A DNA stretch of 64,000 nucleotides from Methylomonas methanica (GTDB lineage: Bacteria; Pseudomonadota; Gammaproteobacteria; Methylococcales; Methylomonadaceae): NCBI GenBank assembly GCA_001644045.1, contig LUUF01000077.1:94515-158514 (forward strand), given 5' to 3'. Positions 54,395 to 62,887 of the stretch are shown one piece after another (the stretch's first letter is position 1; every line of letters begins with the position of its first letter). The notes beneath the pieces are model-generated. The model saw only the letters and a program-made list of their open reading frames with translations, did no database searches and had not been told where the DNA came from. Made by a program: the position numbers and the translations under genes.

Positions 54395-54633
54395 GCTGGT
54401 TGCTCCTGTTTTTGAATACTGGTTTGGCGGGCACGCGCGACGACTGCGTCGGCCCAGGCATCTAATTCAATGCGATCAAAGGCAATACCTTGCGTACCGA
54501 TTTTGATTTCGGTGAGCGCCGGTCTGACCTCTGCGTTAAAGCGGTTTTTGTCCATCGCGACGTAGGCCGGAGCGTCGCGCATGCGGATAAATCTCGGTAC
54601 AAATGGCAGTTGTGAATGTGTTTTTTCGGACAT
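54268..54633 (-). CDS. Small DNA-binding protein, probable excisionase or AlpA-like
   Basis: A 121-residue protein from ATG 54633. RFIRMRDAPAYVAMDKNRFN has the layout of a MerR/AlpA-type helix-turn-helix and FDRIELDAWADAVVAR is the adjacent helix. Such small proteins precede integrase genes as excisionases. It overlaps the integrase by 127 bp in another frame, unusually long. Function inferred from position and motif. Confidence 0.7.
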   Translation of the reverse strand: MSEKTHSQLPFVPRFIRMRDAPAYVAMDKNRFNAEVRPALTEIKIGTQGIAFDRIELDAWADAVVARARQTSIQKQEQPAWQKNQQGLPKGTVSGTSIKLSKEKDFMKALEQVTSKKRSAT

Positions 54634-54907
54634 GATTGGCACCACGGTTTGTTGAGGTGCAACTCATTTACAGTTTTGAAAATCGCGGTTTTTCCCGCGT
54701 TTTTGCGGTGTTTTTTACAGTGTGTTTTTTTCGCAAAAAAAATCGCGCATTTTTCACTGCGTGGTAATTGCTAGTTTTGGGTGTCCATTTTGGTTAAAAA
54801 ATAATTTGAAAAAACGGCATCAGTACTGCCCACTTTGTTATCTTTGCGTAATGTTTTTCTGCATGAACCTTGTCGGAAAAAACGCGATGGCATGACCTGC
54901 AACGTGA

Positions 54908-55324
54908 CTAAAAATCCTCGGCCCATTTCTCCCAAAATCCCGGCTCGTCGTGATGAGCATTTCGCATAGCGATGTCCAACGGCAGATAGAAAAAACGTTG
55001 GTTAGGATCGCGCATCGAGCCATCGGGATATTCCAAGTGATCACGTAAACGGCAATACAGCGGATCGTCATCGTCCATTGGCAAATCGATATGGATCTGA
55101 CCGAGATAGGCGCCGAAACCACAAACTGAGGCTATCGGCGCGCTGGGCTGCCAGGCGATGCCGTGTTGTTGCAGCCAGTCTAAAAATGCTTGGCGTTTGT
55201 TAACGACTTCATAGTCGTAAACAGACGAGTCTGCGAAGGCCGATTGCGGATGAAATTCCAGATACAACACCGCCCGTTGTTTTTGGCGGGCAATGGCATC
55301 GATGTGTTCAATTAGTACAGGCAT
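54908..55324 (-). CDS. Conserved-looking accessory-element protein
   Basis: A 138-residue protein from ATG 55324 with no signal or membrane segment. The sequence is rich in aromatic and acidic residues (FGAYLGQIHIDLPMDDDDPLY), and the C-terminus is FWEKWAEDF. It is one of several small cytosolic genes in a row, consistent with an integrative element. No family recognised. Confidence 0.65.
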   Translation of the reverse strand: MPVLIEHIDAIARQKQRAVLYLEFHPQSAFADSSVYDYEVVNKRQAFLDWLQQHGIAWQPSAPIASVCGFGAYLGQIHIDLPMDDDDPLYCRLRDHLEYPDGSMRDPNQRFFYLPLDIAMRNAHHDEPGFWEKWAEDF

Positions 55325-55449
55325 AACAATCCTCCAGATAACAGAGATAATTCGGTGGGGTGATTTAAACGCGCCCAGCATCCTGCCCATCGGGCGCGGC
55401 TGCCGGTGTCGTTGATTGATTTACAGTTTTTGAATAACGTTGATTGACA

Positions 55450-55521
55450 GCGTGCACATCAGCTGCGTGCTAATCAGAAATTTGCTGTTAGCATGTAGAA
55501 GCGTGCTATTAGTTAGCGTGC
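55450..55521. repeat. Four GCGTGC repeats in paired spacing
   Basis: GCGTGC occurs at 55450, 55465, 55501 and 55516: two pairs each spaced 15 bp, the pairs 36 bp apart, within 80 bp of the second recombinase stop. Such regular short repeats resemble recombinase or accessory-factor binding sites. Seen directly; the function is inferred. Confidence 0.45.
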
Positions 55522-55531
55522 TGGTTGCTTG

Positions 55532-56518
55532 TCACAAGCGAAAATCCGCCATAGCTTGTCGTTGCGATTTCTCCGCACGCCGGTCATACAAGGCCGTGGT
55601 TTGCAAATGCTCATGGCCGGCCAATTGTCGAGTAGTGTTAAAGTCCACGCCTTGTTCTAACAACTTGCTGATAAACGTGCGACGTAAATCGTGTGGTGTA
55701 CAGGGCTTGAGCTTTGCCTGCCGGCAACGCCGCTTGAGCAGTGCATACACTTGATGGGCGTTGATCGGTTCGGTCGGTAAACAACCCTGACGGCTTCGGT
55801 TTCGCTGGATAGGATCTTGATCACAACAGCGCTGGGTTTTCGCCAATTGGCAAAACAACGGTCCAGATACGCCACCACGTCCATGCAACCAGCGCTTTAA
55901 AGCCTGCCTAGCCTGGGCCGGCAACTGCAATTCACGCGGCTTCTGCCCTTTACCCTCGCGAATCAGCAGCAAGCCGTTGCGGGGCGCATAATCGCTGACA
56001 AGGAGACTAACGACTTCACTGCGCCGCAGGCCGGCAAACACCAACAAGGCCAGAATCGCGGCATCGCGTTGGCCGAGCAGAGCGGCTTGGTCTTGTTCAC
56101 ATATAGTCAACAGCCGGTGGATTTCCCGTGTCGCCAGCTGTCGACCGGCTGGCAACGCTTTACCGCGCACACTGTTTAGCGCCTGAATCCGTTGCCATTC
56201 CTCTGCGGGATAGTCACCCAGCAAAAAGCCGGCTTTCAACACCCCGCGTATCGCTGCTAGGCAGGTATTCACGGTATTGATCGACAACTCCGCCTGACGT
56301 AACGCCGCCCGTAACTGCATCAGCTGCTGATAACGTAACGACAGCCAGGGCATGTCCTCCACCGTCCCTGACCAAGTCAGCAACTGACCCGCGCGTTGTA
56401 ACAAGGACCGCATCGAACGTCGCCCGCTGGGTGCCAGATTATCGAGATACACCATCAGCGCGACACGACTGCGGACTGCATGATCATGTGTCAGGGGTAA
56501 TGACGAGTCGTTGGTCAT
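55532..56518 (-). CDS. Tyrosine recombinase 2 (XerC/D-like)
   Basis: A 328-residue recombinase with the XerC-type core-binding helices, Arg in VFAGLRRSEVVSLL, HDLRRTF with the His/Arg pair, AGHEHLQTTALY with His and Tyr. Distinct from integrase 1. Its start overlaps the next gene by 4 bp. A second recombinase in one element suggests a composite or a plasmid-resolution role. Confidence 0.9.
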   Translation of the reverse strand: MTNDSSLPLTHDHAVRSRVALMVYLDNLAPSGRRSMRSLLQRAGQLLTWSGTVEDMPWLSLRYQQLMQLRAALRQAELSINTVNTCLAAIRGVLKAGFLLGDYPAEEWQRIQALNSVRGKALPAGRQLATREIHRLLTICEQDQAALLGQRDAAILALLVFAGLRRSEVVSLLVSDYAPRNGLLLIREGKGQKPRELQLPAQARQALKRWLHGRGGVSGPLFCQLAKTQRCCDQDPIQRNRSRQGCLPTEPINAHQVYALLKRRCRQAKLKPCTPHDLRRTFISKLLEQGVDFNTTRQLAGHEHLQTTALYDRRAEKSQRQAMADFRL

Positions 56519-56928
56519 GCCGCAGCCTCCTCGTGATCTACCAGGCCTCGATGAATCGCATCGATGTCATTGACGAGATTAAGGACATCGATGTTAGTGG
56601 AGACGATTTTGCTCACGACCGCCATATCGCTAATGTCCGCATTCATTGCTACATCGCTGATCATAAATGCCCGCATGGGCATGTTAATGCACATTAACAT
56701 GCCTAAATGATGTGTAGCTTTCCAGACCTTTGACGGCAATAGACGCCGTGAAACCCATCGTGGGTACACGGGTAAGGTTTGTCGCCAATTGGCGACTGGT
56801 TCAGGGTTGCCGGCACGGCTGTTAGCAACACGTGTGTTCACGCCTATCCATGGCAAGTGGATAAACGTCAAACGGGTCAACACCACATTGCGAAACTTTC
56901 TGTCGGCCAATAGTGTATTCCCGCTCAT
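56515..56928 (-). CDS. Unknown protein coupled to recombinase 2
   Basis: A 137-residue protein that overlaps recombinase 2 by 4 bp and RadC by 4 bp, so the three are coupled. The N-terminal half is basic (RKFRNVVLTRL, VSRRLLPSKVWK) and the C-terminal half has a long helix ending DHEEAAA. Possibly DNA-binding. No family recognised. Confidence 0.6.
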   Translation of the reverse strand: MSGNTLLADRKFRNVVLTRLTFIHLPWIGVNTRVANSRAGNPEPVANWRQTLPVYPRWVSRRLLPSKVWKATHHLGMLMCINMPMRAFMISDVAMNADISDMAVVSKIVSTNIDVLNLVNDIDAIHRGLVDHEEAAA

Positions 56929-57419
56929 AACAAGCCTCTCTCGGCAAAGGAAAACTGCTCGATGCCGGCAATAATGAAATGATCCAAGACTCTTACTTCG
57001 ACCAGATTGAGGGCGTCGATTAACTTACGCGTAATTGCACGGTCGGCTTCGCTGGGTTCGGCCAAACCCGAGGGATGGTTATGCGCCAAAATCACCGCGC
57101 GGGCATTCAATTGCAAGGTCCGTTTCACCAGTTCACGCGGGTAGACATTGGCGCTGTCTATCGTGCCCTGGAAACAGGCCTCAGCCTCAATAATGCGGTG
57201 TTGGTTATCGAGGAAAATGCAATAGAACACTTCATGCTCTAAATGTGCCAATTCGAGCATCAGAAACTCGCGGGCGTCGTCAGGGGAGGTTAAGGCCTGA
57301 CCACGGATGAACTGCTGCGCGATCAAATGCTTGGCCATCGCCAATATTTCCGCTTCGGTAACCGGTCGTAGTACCAGAAAATGGCCAGGCAGTTCGTGTA
57401 GTTGAAAAGGAATATTCAT
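56925..57419 (-). CDS. RadC-like JAMM-domain protein
   Basis: A 164-residue protein from ATG 57419 with the JAMM/MPN motif complete: EVFYCIFLDN, GTIDSANVYPRELVK and HNHPSGLAEPSEAD. The N-terminal helix-hairpin-helix of chromosomal RadC is missing. Such short RadC proteins are typical of integrative elements and plasmids; the molecular role is unclear. Confidence 0.9.
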   Translation of the reverse strand: MNIPFQLHELPGHFLVLRPVTEAEILAMAKHLIAQQFIRGQALTSPDDAREFLMLELAHLEHEVFYCIFLDNQHRIIEAEACFQGTIDSANVYPRELVKRTLQLNARAVILAHNHPSGLAEPSEADRAITRKLIDALNLVEVRVLDHFIIAGIEQFSFAERGLL

Positions 57420-57557
57420 GATCTGTTCTCCAATCAATAGACGTGACTTAGCCTGAGCGGTGAAGCCCATTCGGAAAAGTCACGTCGGGATGTAAATTAA
57501 AGGTGTGTCAGCTCAGAGCCAATAGAACTAACAAGCGCTTGTCACGGCGAATATCGG

Positions 57558-58151
57558 TTATTCGGCTTGTTGATAGAGGCTGTCGATGTCCTGCAGAATC
57601 GCGGCGACATTCGACAAAGCCCGTTTCAAGGTCTTAGGCGTATGCCGATTAGGGGCAAGTTGCTTGACCGTATCGCGTAACTCCGTCACCAGTTCCACGA
57701 TTTCCGGCGAGAGTTCACCTTTGGTGTCAGTGGTTTTGCCGGTGCTTTTGCCAACCGGTGTACGTGTGCGCCCAATGTTAGTATCTGCATCGGCATCTGC
57801 GGCAATCGTTGCATGGACACTAACATCCGCACCGTTAACTCCCGCCTGGTCAGTATCATCGTCAAGGACACCATTATCGGTACCACTCCCAGTATCACCG
57901 TCACCATTGGCATCAGCATCCGTGCCAGTATCACCGCCAGCGCTGTCATCGCCAGCCAAAGCTGACGCCTTGACTTGCTCAGGCGAAGGTTGATTTTTTG
58001 CAGGTTTGACCGACCCGGTTTTACCAGTAGTGGTTGCCGCGCCTTTCGCAGTCGTCGTACCAGTACTTGCATTGTCGGTTGGGCTGGTTTCTGCAGCGGT
58101 TTTAGCGGGGGTATTATTATCTAATGCGGGTTGGGTAGTTTTTTGCGTCAT
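57558..58151 (-). CDS. Low-complexity Thr/Asp/Gly-rich protein
   Basis: A 197-residue protein. Residues about 1-145 are disordered and rich in Thr, Ala, Asp and Gly (for example DTGTDADANGDGDTGSGT). The last 50 residues are a helical segment (IVELVTELRDTVKQLAPNR). Repetitive codons explain multiple overlapping frames. It belongs to the run of element genes. No function inferred. Confidence 0.6.
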   Translation of the reverse strand: MTQKTTQPALDNNTPAKTAAETSPTDNASTGTTTAKGAATTTGKTGSVKPAKNQPSPEQVKASALAGDDSAGGDTGTDADANGDGDTGSGTDNGVLDDDTDQAGVNGADVSVHATIAADADADTNIGRTRTPVGKSTGKTTDTKGELSPEIVELVTELRDTVKQLAPNRHTPKTLKRALSNVAAILQDIDSLYQQAE

Positions 58152-58227
58152 GATAATTTCTCCAAAGTATTTATAAAATCAATCAGTATTTAAAAATAGG
58201 AAGTGAAAACGAACAGCCAGATGTTGT

Positions 58228-58596
58228 TCAATACTCCTCGGGCAACAGAATGGTGGTCGCGCTACGGTCTGCCTCGGTTATCAACCAGAGTTTTGCTAAC
58301 CCCGTTGCAGGGCTATCCGCTGCTGGGGTGGGAATGTAATAGGCTGATAGGAGTCTTGAGCCACTGCGTAAGGCGTCTTCATTGGCCTTGGCATCCTCGG
58401 CACAGACATCGCCCCAATCGCCGCGTATATGACGTTGCAATAAATCGAACGGACTGATGCCTAAGCGTTCCAGCACCTCCAAAGCACCCGGCGTCGCCAC
58501 CAACTCCCCTGACTCGAATCGCGGCTGCGGCAGACACGGTGGTTGAACGCCAGTGCCTTCGTGCTCGGCATCACTGGACATAACCGAATCCTCCAT
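58228..58596 (-). CDS. Conserved plasmid/ICE accessory protein
   Basis: A 122-residue protein with text typical of a family seen in proteobacterial plasmids and integrative elements (GELVATPGALEVLERLGISP, RGDWGDVCAEDAKANEDAL, LWLITEADRSATTILLPEEY). It is often mislabelled as a restriction subunit; I do not follow that. Start could also be M6 (58581). No enzymatic role known. Confidence 0.75.
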   Translation of the reverse strand: MEDSVMSSDAEHEGTGVQPPCLPQPRFESGELVATPGALEVLERLGISPFDLLQRHIRGDWGDVCAEDAKANEDALRSGSRLLSAYYIPTPAADSPATGLAKLWLITEADRSATTILLPEEY

Positions 58597-58676
58597 CGAC
58601 GAATCGGAAAAGTAGACTAACTCTCAAGGTAAGCCGCCTTAAGGCCAAGAGAATAACGAGACCTAAGCGATTGAGC

Positions 58677-58946
58677 TTATTCCTGTTCGTCATCGTCTTC
58701 ACCGCTGAGGTCAGTCAGACTCAGATTGTCCAACTCGTCTAAATCGGGATCGTGCTCACCCAGTGCCGCGCACAACACCAGGGTGATACAGCGGGCTAAA
58801 TAGCGCACGGTATGGCCCAGTTCCAGGGTTAGAGCATAAGAATCGGGCTGTTGCACCGTCTGCGTGTAATCCCGACAAGCGGCTTTTAAACCGTCGGCTA
58901 ACACCTGTAGCGACGGACTGGCATTATCAAGCGTGGTAATTGACAT
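58677..58946 (-). CDS. Small acidic element protein
   Basis: An 89-residue protein from ATG 58946 with a helical centre (HTVRYLARCITLVLCAALGEH) and a very acidic C-terminus (LSGEDDDEQE). It is the first of the element genes on this strand. Function unknown. Confidence 0.6.
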   Translation of the reverse strand: MSITTLDNASPSLQVLADGLKAACRDYTQTVQQPDSYALTLELGHTVRYLARCITLVLCAALGEHDPDLDELDNLSLTDLSGEDDDEQE

Positions 58947-59760
58947 CAAATGTCTCCTGTTATGAAGTAAACAACAATAAACAAGCAAATCCCACCGGAC
59001 CTCAGACTAACCCACACAAAACAACAGGCGCACGAACGCGTAGCGGATGATCAAACCCGATGAAAAATAGGCGTCATGTTATGGAAGTGTCGAGGGGCGG
59101 AGGGTGTGAACAGTGACCGAAATAAACGGATCGCTGTTGATATAGTATAACATATTCAATAACTTATCCCAACCTAAGCTTTCTGCGGCTACAACCGATA
59201 ATCATGCTGAAATTGGCTGGCAGTTTTACAGGTTTGAACAGTGAGGACAAATAAGTAGGCGCAATGGACAATTGTCAATTGCGGGAGTCTGAAGCATTGA
59301 AGGGCTTGCGGGTGAACAGCAAAGTTTGATTAAACGTTCATCGCTTTGCCATTCGCGAAGTTGCTTGAGTTTACTTCATTACCTAAAATTCGAGTAGCTA
59401 GTAGTGAGTTCCAATAAAACATTAACAAATAATAATTAGATGGAATTTTTAAAAATCATTAATTTCAATACGTTAAGGAACCTCTGATTAATTCAGTTTT
59501 TCAAGAAAAACAGTAGCACAAGTCATTGATTTAATTGAGTCCTAAATACGCTATAGCGAATTAATCAGAGGTTCCTTAAATATTTTATAGTCGCCATCTA
59601 TTTGTAAATATATTGGCGGAACTAACTACTAGTGGGGGCTAGGTTTTAGCAAATTGCCGACTAGAGAGATTTTTATATCTCACGGATAGAATTTATAAAA
59701 GCGGTCACTCAGTCGATAAACTCAAATATGTATTGAAAATTTGTGTATTAAATTGCTGAA
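58947..59760. other. Non-coding stretch with the MITE
   Basis: About 800 bp with no coding frame. It includes the presumed promoter of the leftward element genes and the MITE-like repeat at 59473-59579. The AT-rich half nearest 59760 shows nothing else. This is the likely boundary between the element and the next block. Confidence 0.5.
59473..59579. mobile_element. MITE-like element with 22-bp terminal inverted repeats
   Basis: A 107-bp segment whose ends are perfect 22-bp inverted repeats (TTAAGGAACCTCTGATTAAT at 59473-59492 mirrored at 59560-59579, both extending two more bases). It has no coding capacity. The outer TTAA on both ends may be a target duplication, which would leave GGAACCTCTGATTAATTC as the true terminus of a transposase family. 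The parent transposon is not in the window. Confidence 0.7.
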
Positions 59761-60078
59761 CTAAGTATTCTGATCAGTAATGATCTCAGTCTTGAGGGGT
59801 TTTGTAATAATGATAAATCCGAGGGCTTCTAGCTGGGGACGAACAGTTCTAGAAACGCCTTGTGAGGCACGTTTTAACAGCTCATCGCCAAACTGATGCT
59901 CATAAGCCGCCCAAAGAATTGGCTTACAATCATATTGTTTCCCGTCATGAAGCAGGAAATATTTTCTCGCTTTATCAAATTTGTATTTTTCAAGAAATTT
60001 TTCGCGACCGATGGCATCAAATTCCTGAATAGCTTTGAGTACTGCATTTTTGTCGGTAACATCGCTGAACTTCTTCAT
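59761..60078 (-). CDS. Orphan ScoMcrA-like N-terminal head domain protein
   Basis: A 105-residue protein from ATG 60078. AIQEFDAIGREKFLEKYKFDKARKYFLL, YDCKPILWAAYEHQFGD and VRPQLEALGF match the N-terminal head domain of ScoMcrA-like modification-dependent restriction enzymes and related HNH proteins, from memory. The nuclease part is absent, so it is either a truncated restriction gene or an antirestriction-type single domain. It lies 182 bp from the MITE. Confidence 0.6.
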   Translation of the reverse strand: MKKFSDVTDKNAVLKAIQEFDAIGREKFLEKYKFDKARKYFLLHDGKQYDCKPILWAAYEHQFGDELLKRASQGVSRTVRPQLEALGFIIITKPLKTEIITDQNT

Positions 60079-60323
60079 ATAACTCCATCGAGCACAGACT
60101 TTTGACATGCTAAGCTTAGCATAATGTTATTTAGTCGCCTCTGAAAAAGTCGAAATTTGATAGATGGCCGGTCCTATGCAATCAACAAGAATTGCTCAGT
60201 GGATGAAGTCCCGCAAAGCCGAGACAGTAATCGCCAAAAATAGGCCAAAAAATCCTCAACCGCCTTAGGATCAAACGGATGTTGTGTCTGGCACCACGCC
60301 GCAGCTAAATACGGAGATTTCTT

Positions 60324-60761
60324 ATGACGAAGCACTGCTTTGACGACAGCCTGATTAAATGGCAAGTCCTCGACGGCTTTGAACACTTACAGTATTCGAT
60401 ATTGGATATTGATGAACCTGGCAAAATCATCGACGTATTGTTTAAATTTTCTGCGAGGCAGCAAATTGTCCTGCATCGCCATAAGGTCTTGAACAAAACC
60501 TTTGTGGTTCAAGGTGAGCATCGCCTATATCACGCCGACGGTACATTGAAGGAAATTAGGGCGACCGGTAGCTACACAGTCAGTCCGCCCAGCGATGAGC
60601 CACACCGAGAAGGCGGTGGCGATAAGGATGTGATTGTATTGTTCAGCATACGCGGCAGCGATGGCGTGCTCTATGAGATTCTGGATGATGAGTTGAACGT
60701 CGTCGCAGAACTCGGCATGCGGGATTTTCTTGATTTGCATCAGAAACAGAAGCAACTTTAA
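60324..60761 (+). CDS. Cupin-fold protein
   Basis: A 145-residue single-cupin protein. KFSARQQIVLHRHKVLNKTFVVQGEH has the first cupin motif with two metal-binding histidines, and YTVSPPSDEPHREGGG the second. Similar to cupins that accompany ChrR-type regulators. Substrate and partner unknown. It stands alone; the upstream minus-strand frame around 60174-60386 overlaps its start and is not convincing. Confidence 0.75.
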   Translation: MTKHCFDDSLIKWQVLDGFEHLQYSILDIDEPGKIIDVLFKFSARQQIVLHRHKVLNKTFVVQGEHRLYHADGTLKEIRATGSYTVSPPSDEPHREGGGDKDVIVLFSIRGSDGVLYEILDDELNVVAELGMRDFLDLHQKQKQL

Positions 60762-60926
60762 CCGAGATCCTGCTCTAACGTGATACTGCCGGCAGTCGCA
60801 CTATCTTCCAGCCTGGTGAACTTAATCCGGGCTGGCAACTGCTTTAACTTTCGCTGCTGGTGGATGTTTCGATAACTTTGCGGAATGCAAGCCTATGCCC
60901 TGTGTGGCACCCATCATCGTGGTAAG

Positions 60927-61448
60927 CTAAAAGTCATTGTTGGTATAGCGTGCGCTGGATTTTCGATAACAGCAAGAATCCACCGACATATCCAAGAACG
61001 CCTGATAGTGCTGATCGGCCAACAAGGCATATTGCTTCGCTTGATTGACCAGTTTCTGGCGTTTACAAGCCAAGCTCATTTTTTTGTATATCTGGAAATA
61101 ATTGAGGTGTACAAACTTTAGCCGGATTGCAGGGCTCTGGCGGGTAACCTCATGCTTGACGCGCTCATCAGTTTCATTCAACAGTCGGTGAAATTCCTCG
61201 ATAGCTTCGTCAAAGCGTCCTACTTGCTGGAGAAGCATCGGTAAACGTAGCCACCGCTCCAGCGGATAATAACTGGGATGTTGCCGCATCAACTCAGCAG
61301 CCTCTTGTAAGCAGGTAACGGCAGCTGGGAAATTCTCGCCTTTGTATTTACCTGCCTCGCGTTGGAGGGTCGCAACCCTTTGGCCAATCGGCCCACTTGC
61401 GGTGTCTGCCGAATAGTTAGACCCTAGCTGGCTATCGCGCTTCGCCAT
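60927..61448 (-). CDS. TPR-like protein
   Basis: A 173-residue protein from 61448 (MAKRDSQLGSN) with helical TPR-like pairs: FPAAVTCLQEAAELMRQHP, RLPMLLQQVGRFDEAIEEFHRLL and AKQYALLADQHYQAFLDM. It overlaps the small upstream gene by 17 bp. No catalytic residues. Partner unknown. Confidence 0.6.
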   Translation of the reverse strand: MAKRDSQLGSNYSADTASGPIGQRVATLQREAGKYKGENFPAAVTCLQEAAELMRQHPSYYPLERWLRLPMLLQQVGRFDEAIEEFHRLLNETDERVKHEVTRQSPAIRLKFVHLNYFQIYKKMSLACKRQKLVNQAKQYALLADQHYQAFLDMSVDSCCYRKSSARYTNNDF

Positions 61449-61632
61449 TCGGCAACCGTTCACAAAGCGCTCGGACAATAATGCCGCTTACATCATCGGA
61501 ATGAGTCCATGCCCCGCAAGCTGCCAGCAATTCGCTGTCATTCATGATGAGCAAAAGCCGATTCATGGCCTCATCGACCGAGCGCGGTGGTTGTAATTTC
61601 TCGATGTTGGGCGCTGACCAAATTTCAGTCAA
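61432..61632 (-). CDS. Small helical protein upstream of the TPR-like gene
   Basis: A 66-residue, predicted helical protein (VDEAMNRLLLIMNDSELLAA) ending RALCERLPNGEAR and overlapping the next gene start by 17 bp, so probably coupled. No family recognised. Confidence 0.5.
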   Translation of the reverse strand: MTEIWSAPNIEKLQPPRSVDEAMNRLLLIMNDSELLAACGAWTHSDDVSGIIVRALCERLPNGEAR

Positions 61633-62074
61633 TTTGACCTTCCTTGTTGCCTGGCGGCTACTTAGCTTGCGTTGTCACAGTTTTTCGCAGGAATTGGGGA
61701 TAGCTGTTGGTGTCTCGTCTTGGAATCTGATCAGCCGCCGACAGACCAAATCGATCTGTTGTTCACTGTACCGGTCAAATTGGCTCACGGTTGCGATGAA
61801 ATAATTCCAATTAGCAATGACCCCGCAGATCAACACCAAGGCTATTGCGAACCTTCTGAACCAAGGAACTCGCTTGGCGCATATGATCGCTCATCATGGT
61901 TGTCTAGGCAATATTCTCATTCCCTTAGCGAAGCAACAAGTTCTTACAACGCCAAGCATACCGTGCCACTCCCGCATGCTGTTCAGTCCGATTCTTTGTC
62001 TCCCGATTTTGTATTTCGCGGAAGCGGCTACGATGTATTACTCTTTTTAAGCGGTACAGGCTTCAGAGGAATTT
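61633..62074. other. Stretch without a convincing gene
   Basis: 442 bp upstream of the bacteriohemerythrin gene. Three overlapping plus-strand frames exist but their proteins have unnatural composition and no ribosome-binding site. It could be a remnant of a decayed gene. Confidence 0.45.
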
Positions 62075-62461
62075 ATGAGCAAATTTACTTGGCGTGACGA
62101 TTACAGAATTGGATATGACTTGGTTGATGGACAACATGAGCATCTATTTAAACTAGCCAATAAGGTTTTCGATGCCAAAGACAAACATGCTTTAAAGCAT
62201 TGTGTACAGGAACTTTTCCGTTATGTGCGTAAGCATTTTAGGGATGAAGAGCGACTAATGAGCCAACTAAACTATCCCGATTATGACCATCATGTTCAAT
62301 TACACAACGAGATCGAATTAAGACTATCAAAAATTGATGCTGAATTTAAAACGGACCAATTCAGTATTACAGCGCTGCAAATCTTGATGAATGATTGGCT
62401 ACTGGATCATATACTTGGAGCGGACAAACTTATTGGTAGCTGGGCACGAAAACAGCAATAG
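62075..62461 (+). CDS. Bacteriohemerythrin
   Basis: A 128-residue oxygen-binding diiron protein with all ligands in order: GQHEHLF, YVRKHFRDEERLM (His and Glu), YPDYDHHVQLHNEI (two His) and LLDHILGADK (His and Asp). In methanotrophs such proteins are thought to carry oxygen to methane monooxygenase. It is related to the domain fused to HypX at 17650-19812. No operon partner visible. The start follows GAGGAATTT. Confidence 0.92.
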   Translation: MSKFTWRDDYRIGYDLVDGQHEHLFKLANKVFDAKDKHALKHCVQELFRYVRKHFRDEERLMSQLNYPDYDHHVQLHNEIELRLSKIDAEFKTDQFSITALQILMNDWLLDHILGADKLIGSWARKQQ

Positions 62462-62761
62462 TTTGCCAGTATGTTCAATCTCAATCGTTGTCTCCCTTCG
62501 TTGTTTTTAGTGGCGACGACGGACTGCTGGAATCAGGACTGGGCGATGGAAGCGTAAACGCAGTAAGGTGGGTCTTTGTATGTCCAATCGTCCTGTTACG
62601 GGCCGGTGCTGAGAATTCAGGCCGTGTGTGGTTGATGGATTTTGTCATTTAAAGCGACACATTAGCGGACAGGTTCGGCCAAAAGCTGACCATCACGCTT
62701 TTTAATTCAATGGAAGGTGTGGTCTCAGAGCAGTCGTTCAACGAAAAGGGAAACTTGCACA

Positions 62762-62887
62762 ATGAAGCTTAGTGAAACCGATTACAATCCCTTCAGGCTA
62801 TATGAGGCATTCTCTGGTCTAAAGATGGTGTGGTTTCAGGTTAACATTGCACTATCAATCATGGCCTTTCTTCCCTTGCTAGAATAA
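62762..62887 (+). CDS. Possible 41-residue ORF overlapping the response regulator end
   Basis: ATG to TAA, 41 codons, starting MKLSETDYNPFRLYEAFSGL with a hydrophobic C-terminal half (VNIALSIMAFLPLLE). Its stop overlaps the opposite-strand response regulator stop by 9 bp. The 300 bp before it (62462-62761) contain nothing I can support. It may be a fragment or chance frame. Confidence 0.25.
   Translation: MKLSETDYNPFRLYEAFSGLKMVWFQVNIALSIMAFLPLLE

Noticed and set aside
60174..60386. 70-residue minus-strand ORF
   Set aside because: It overlaps the start of the cupin gene and has no recognisable domain or ribosome-binding site.
61672..62097. Plus-strand ORFs of 141 and 77 residues
   Set aside because: Composition is unnatural, they overlap one another and the real hemerythrin start; no family resemblance.
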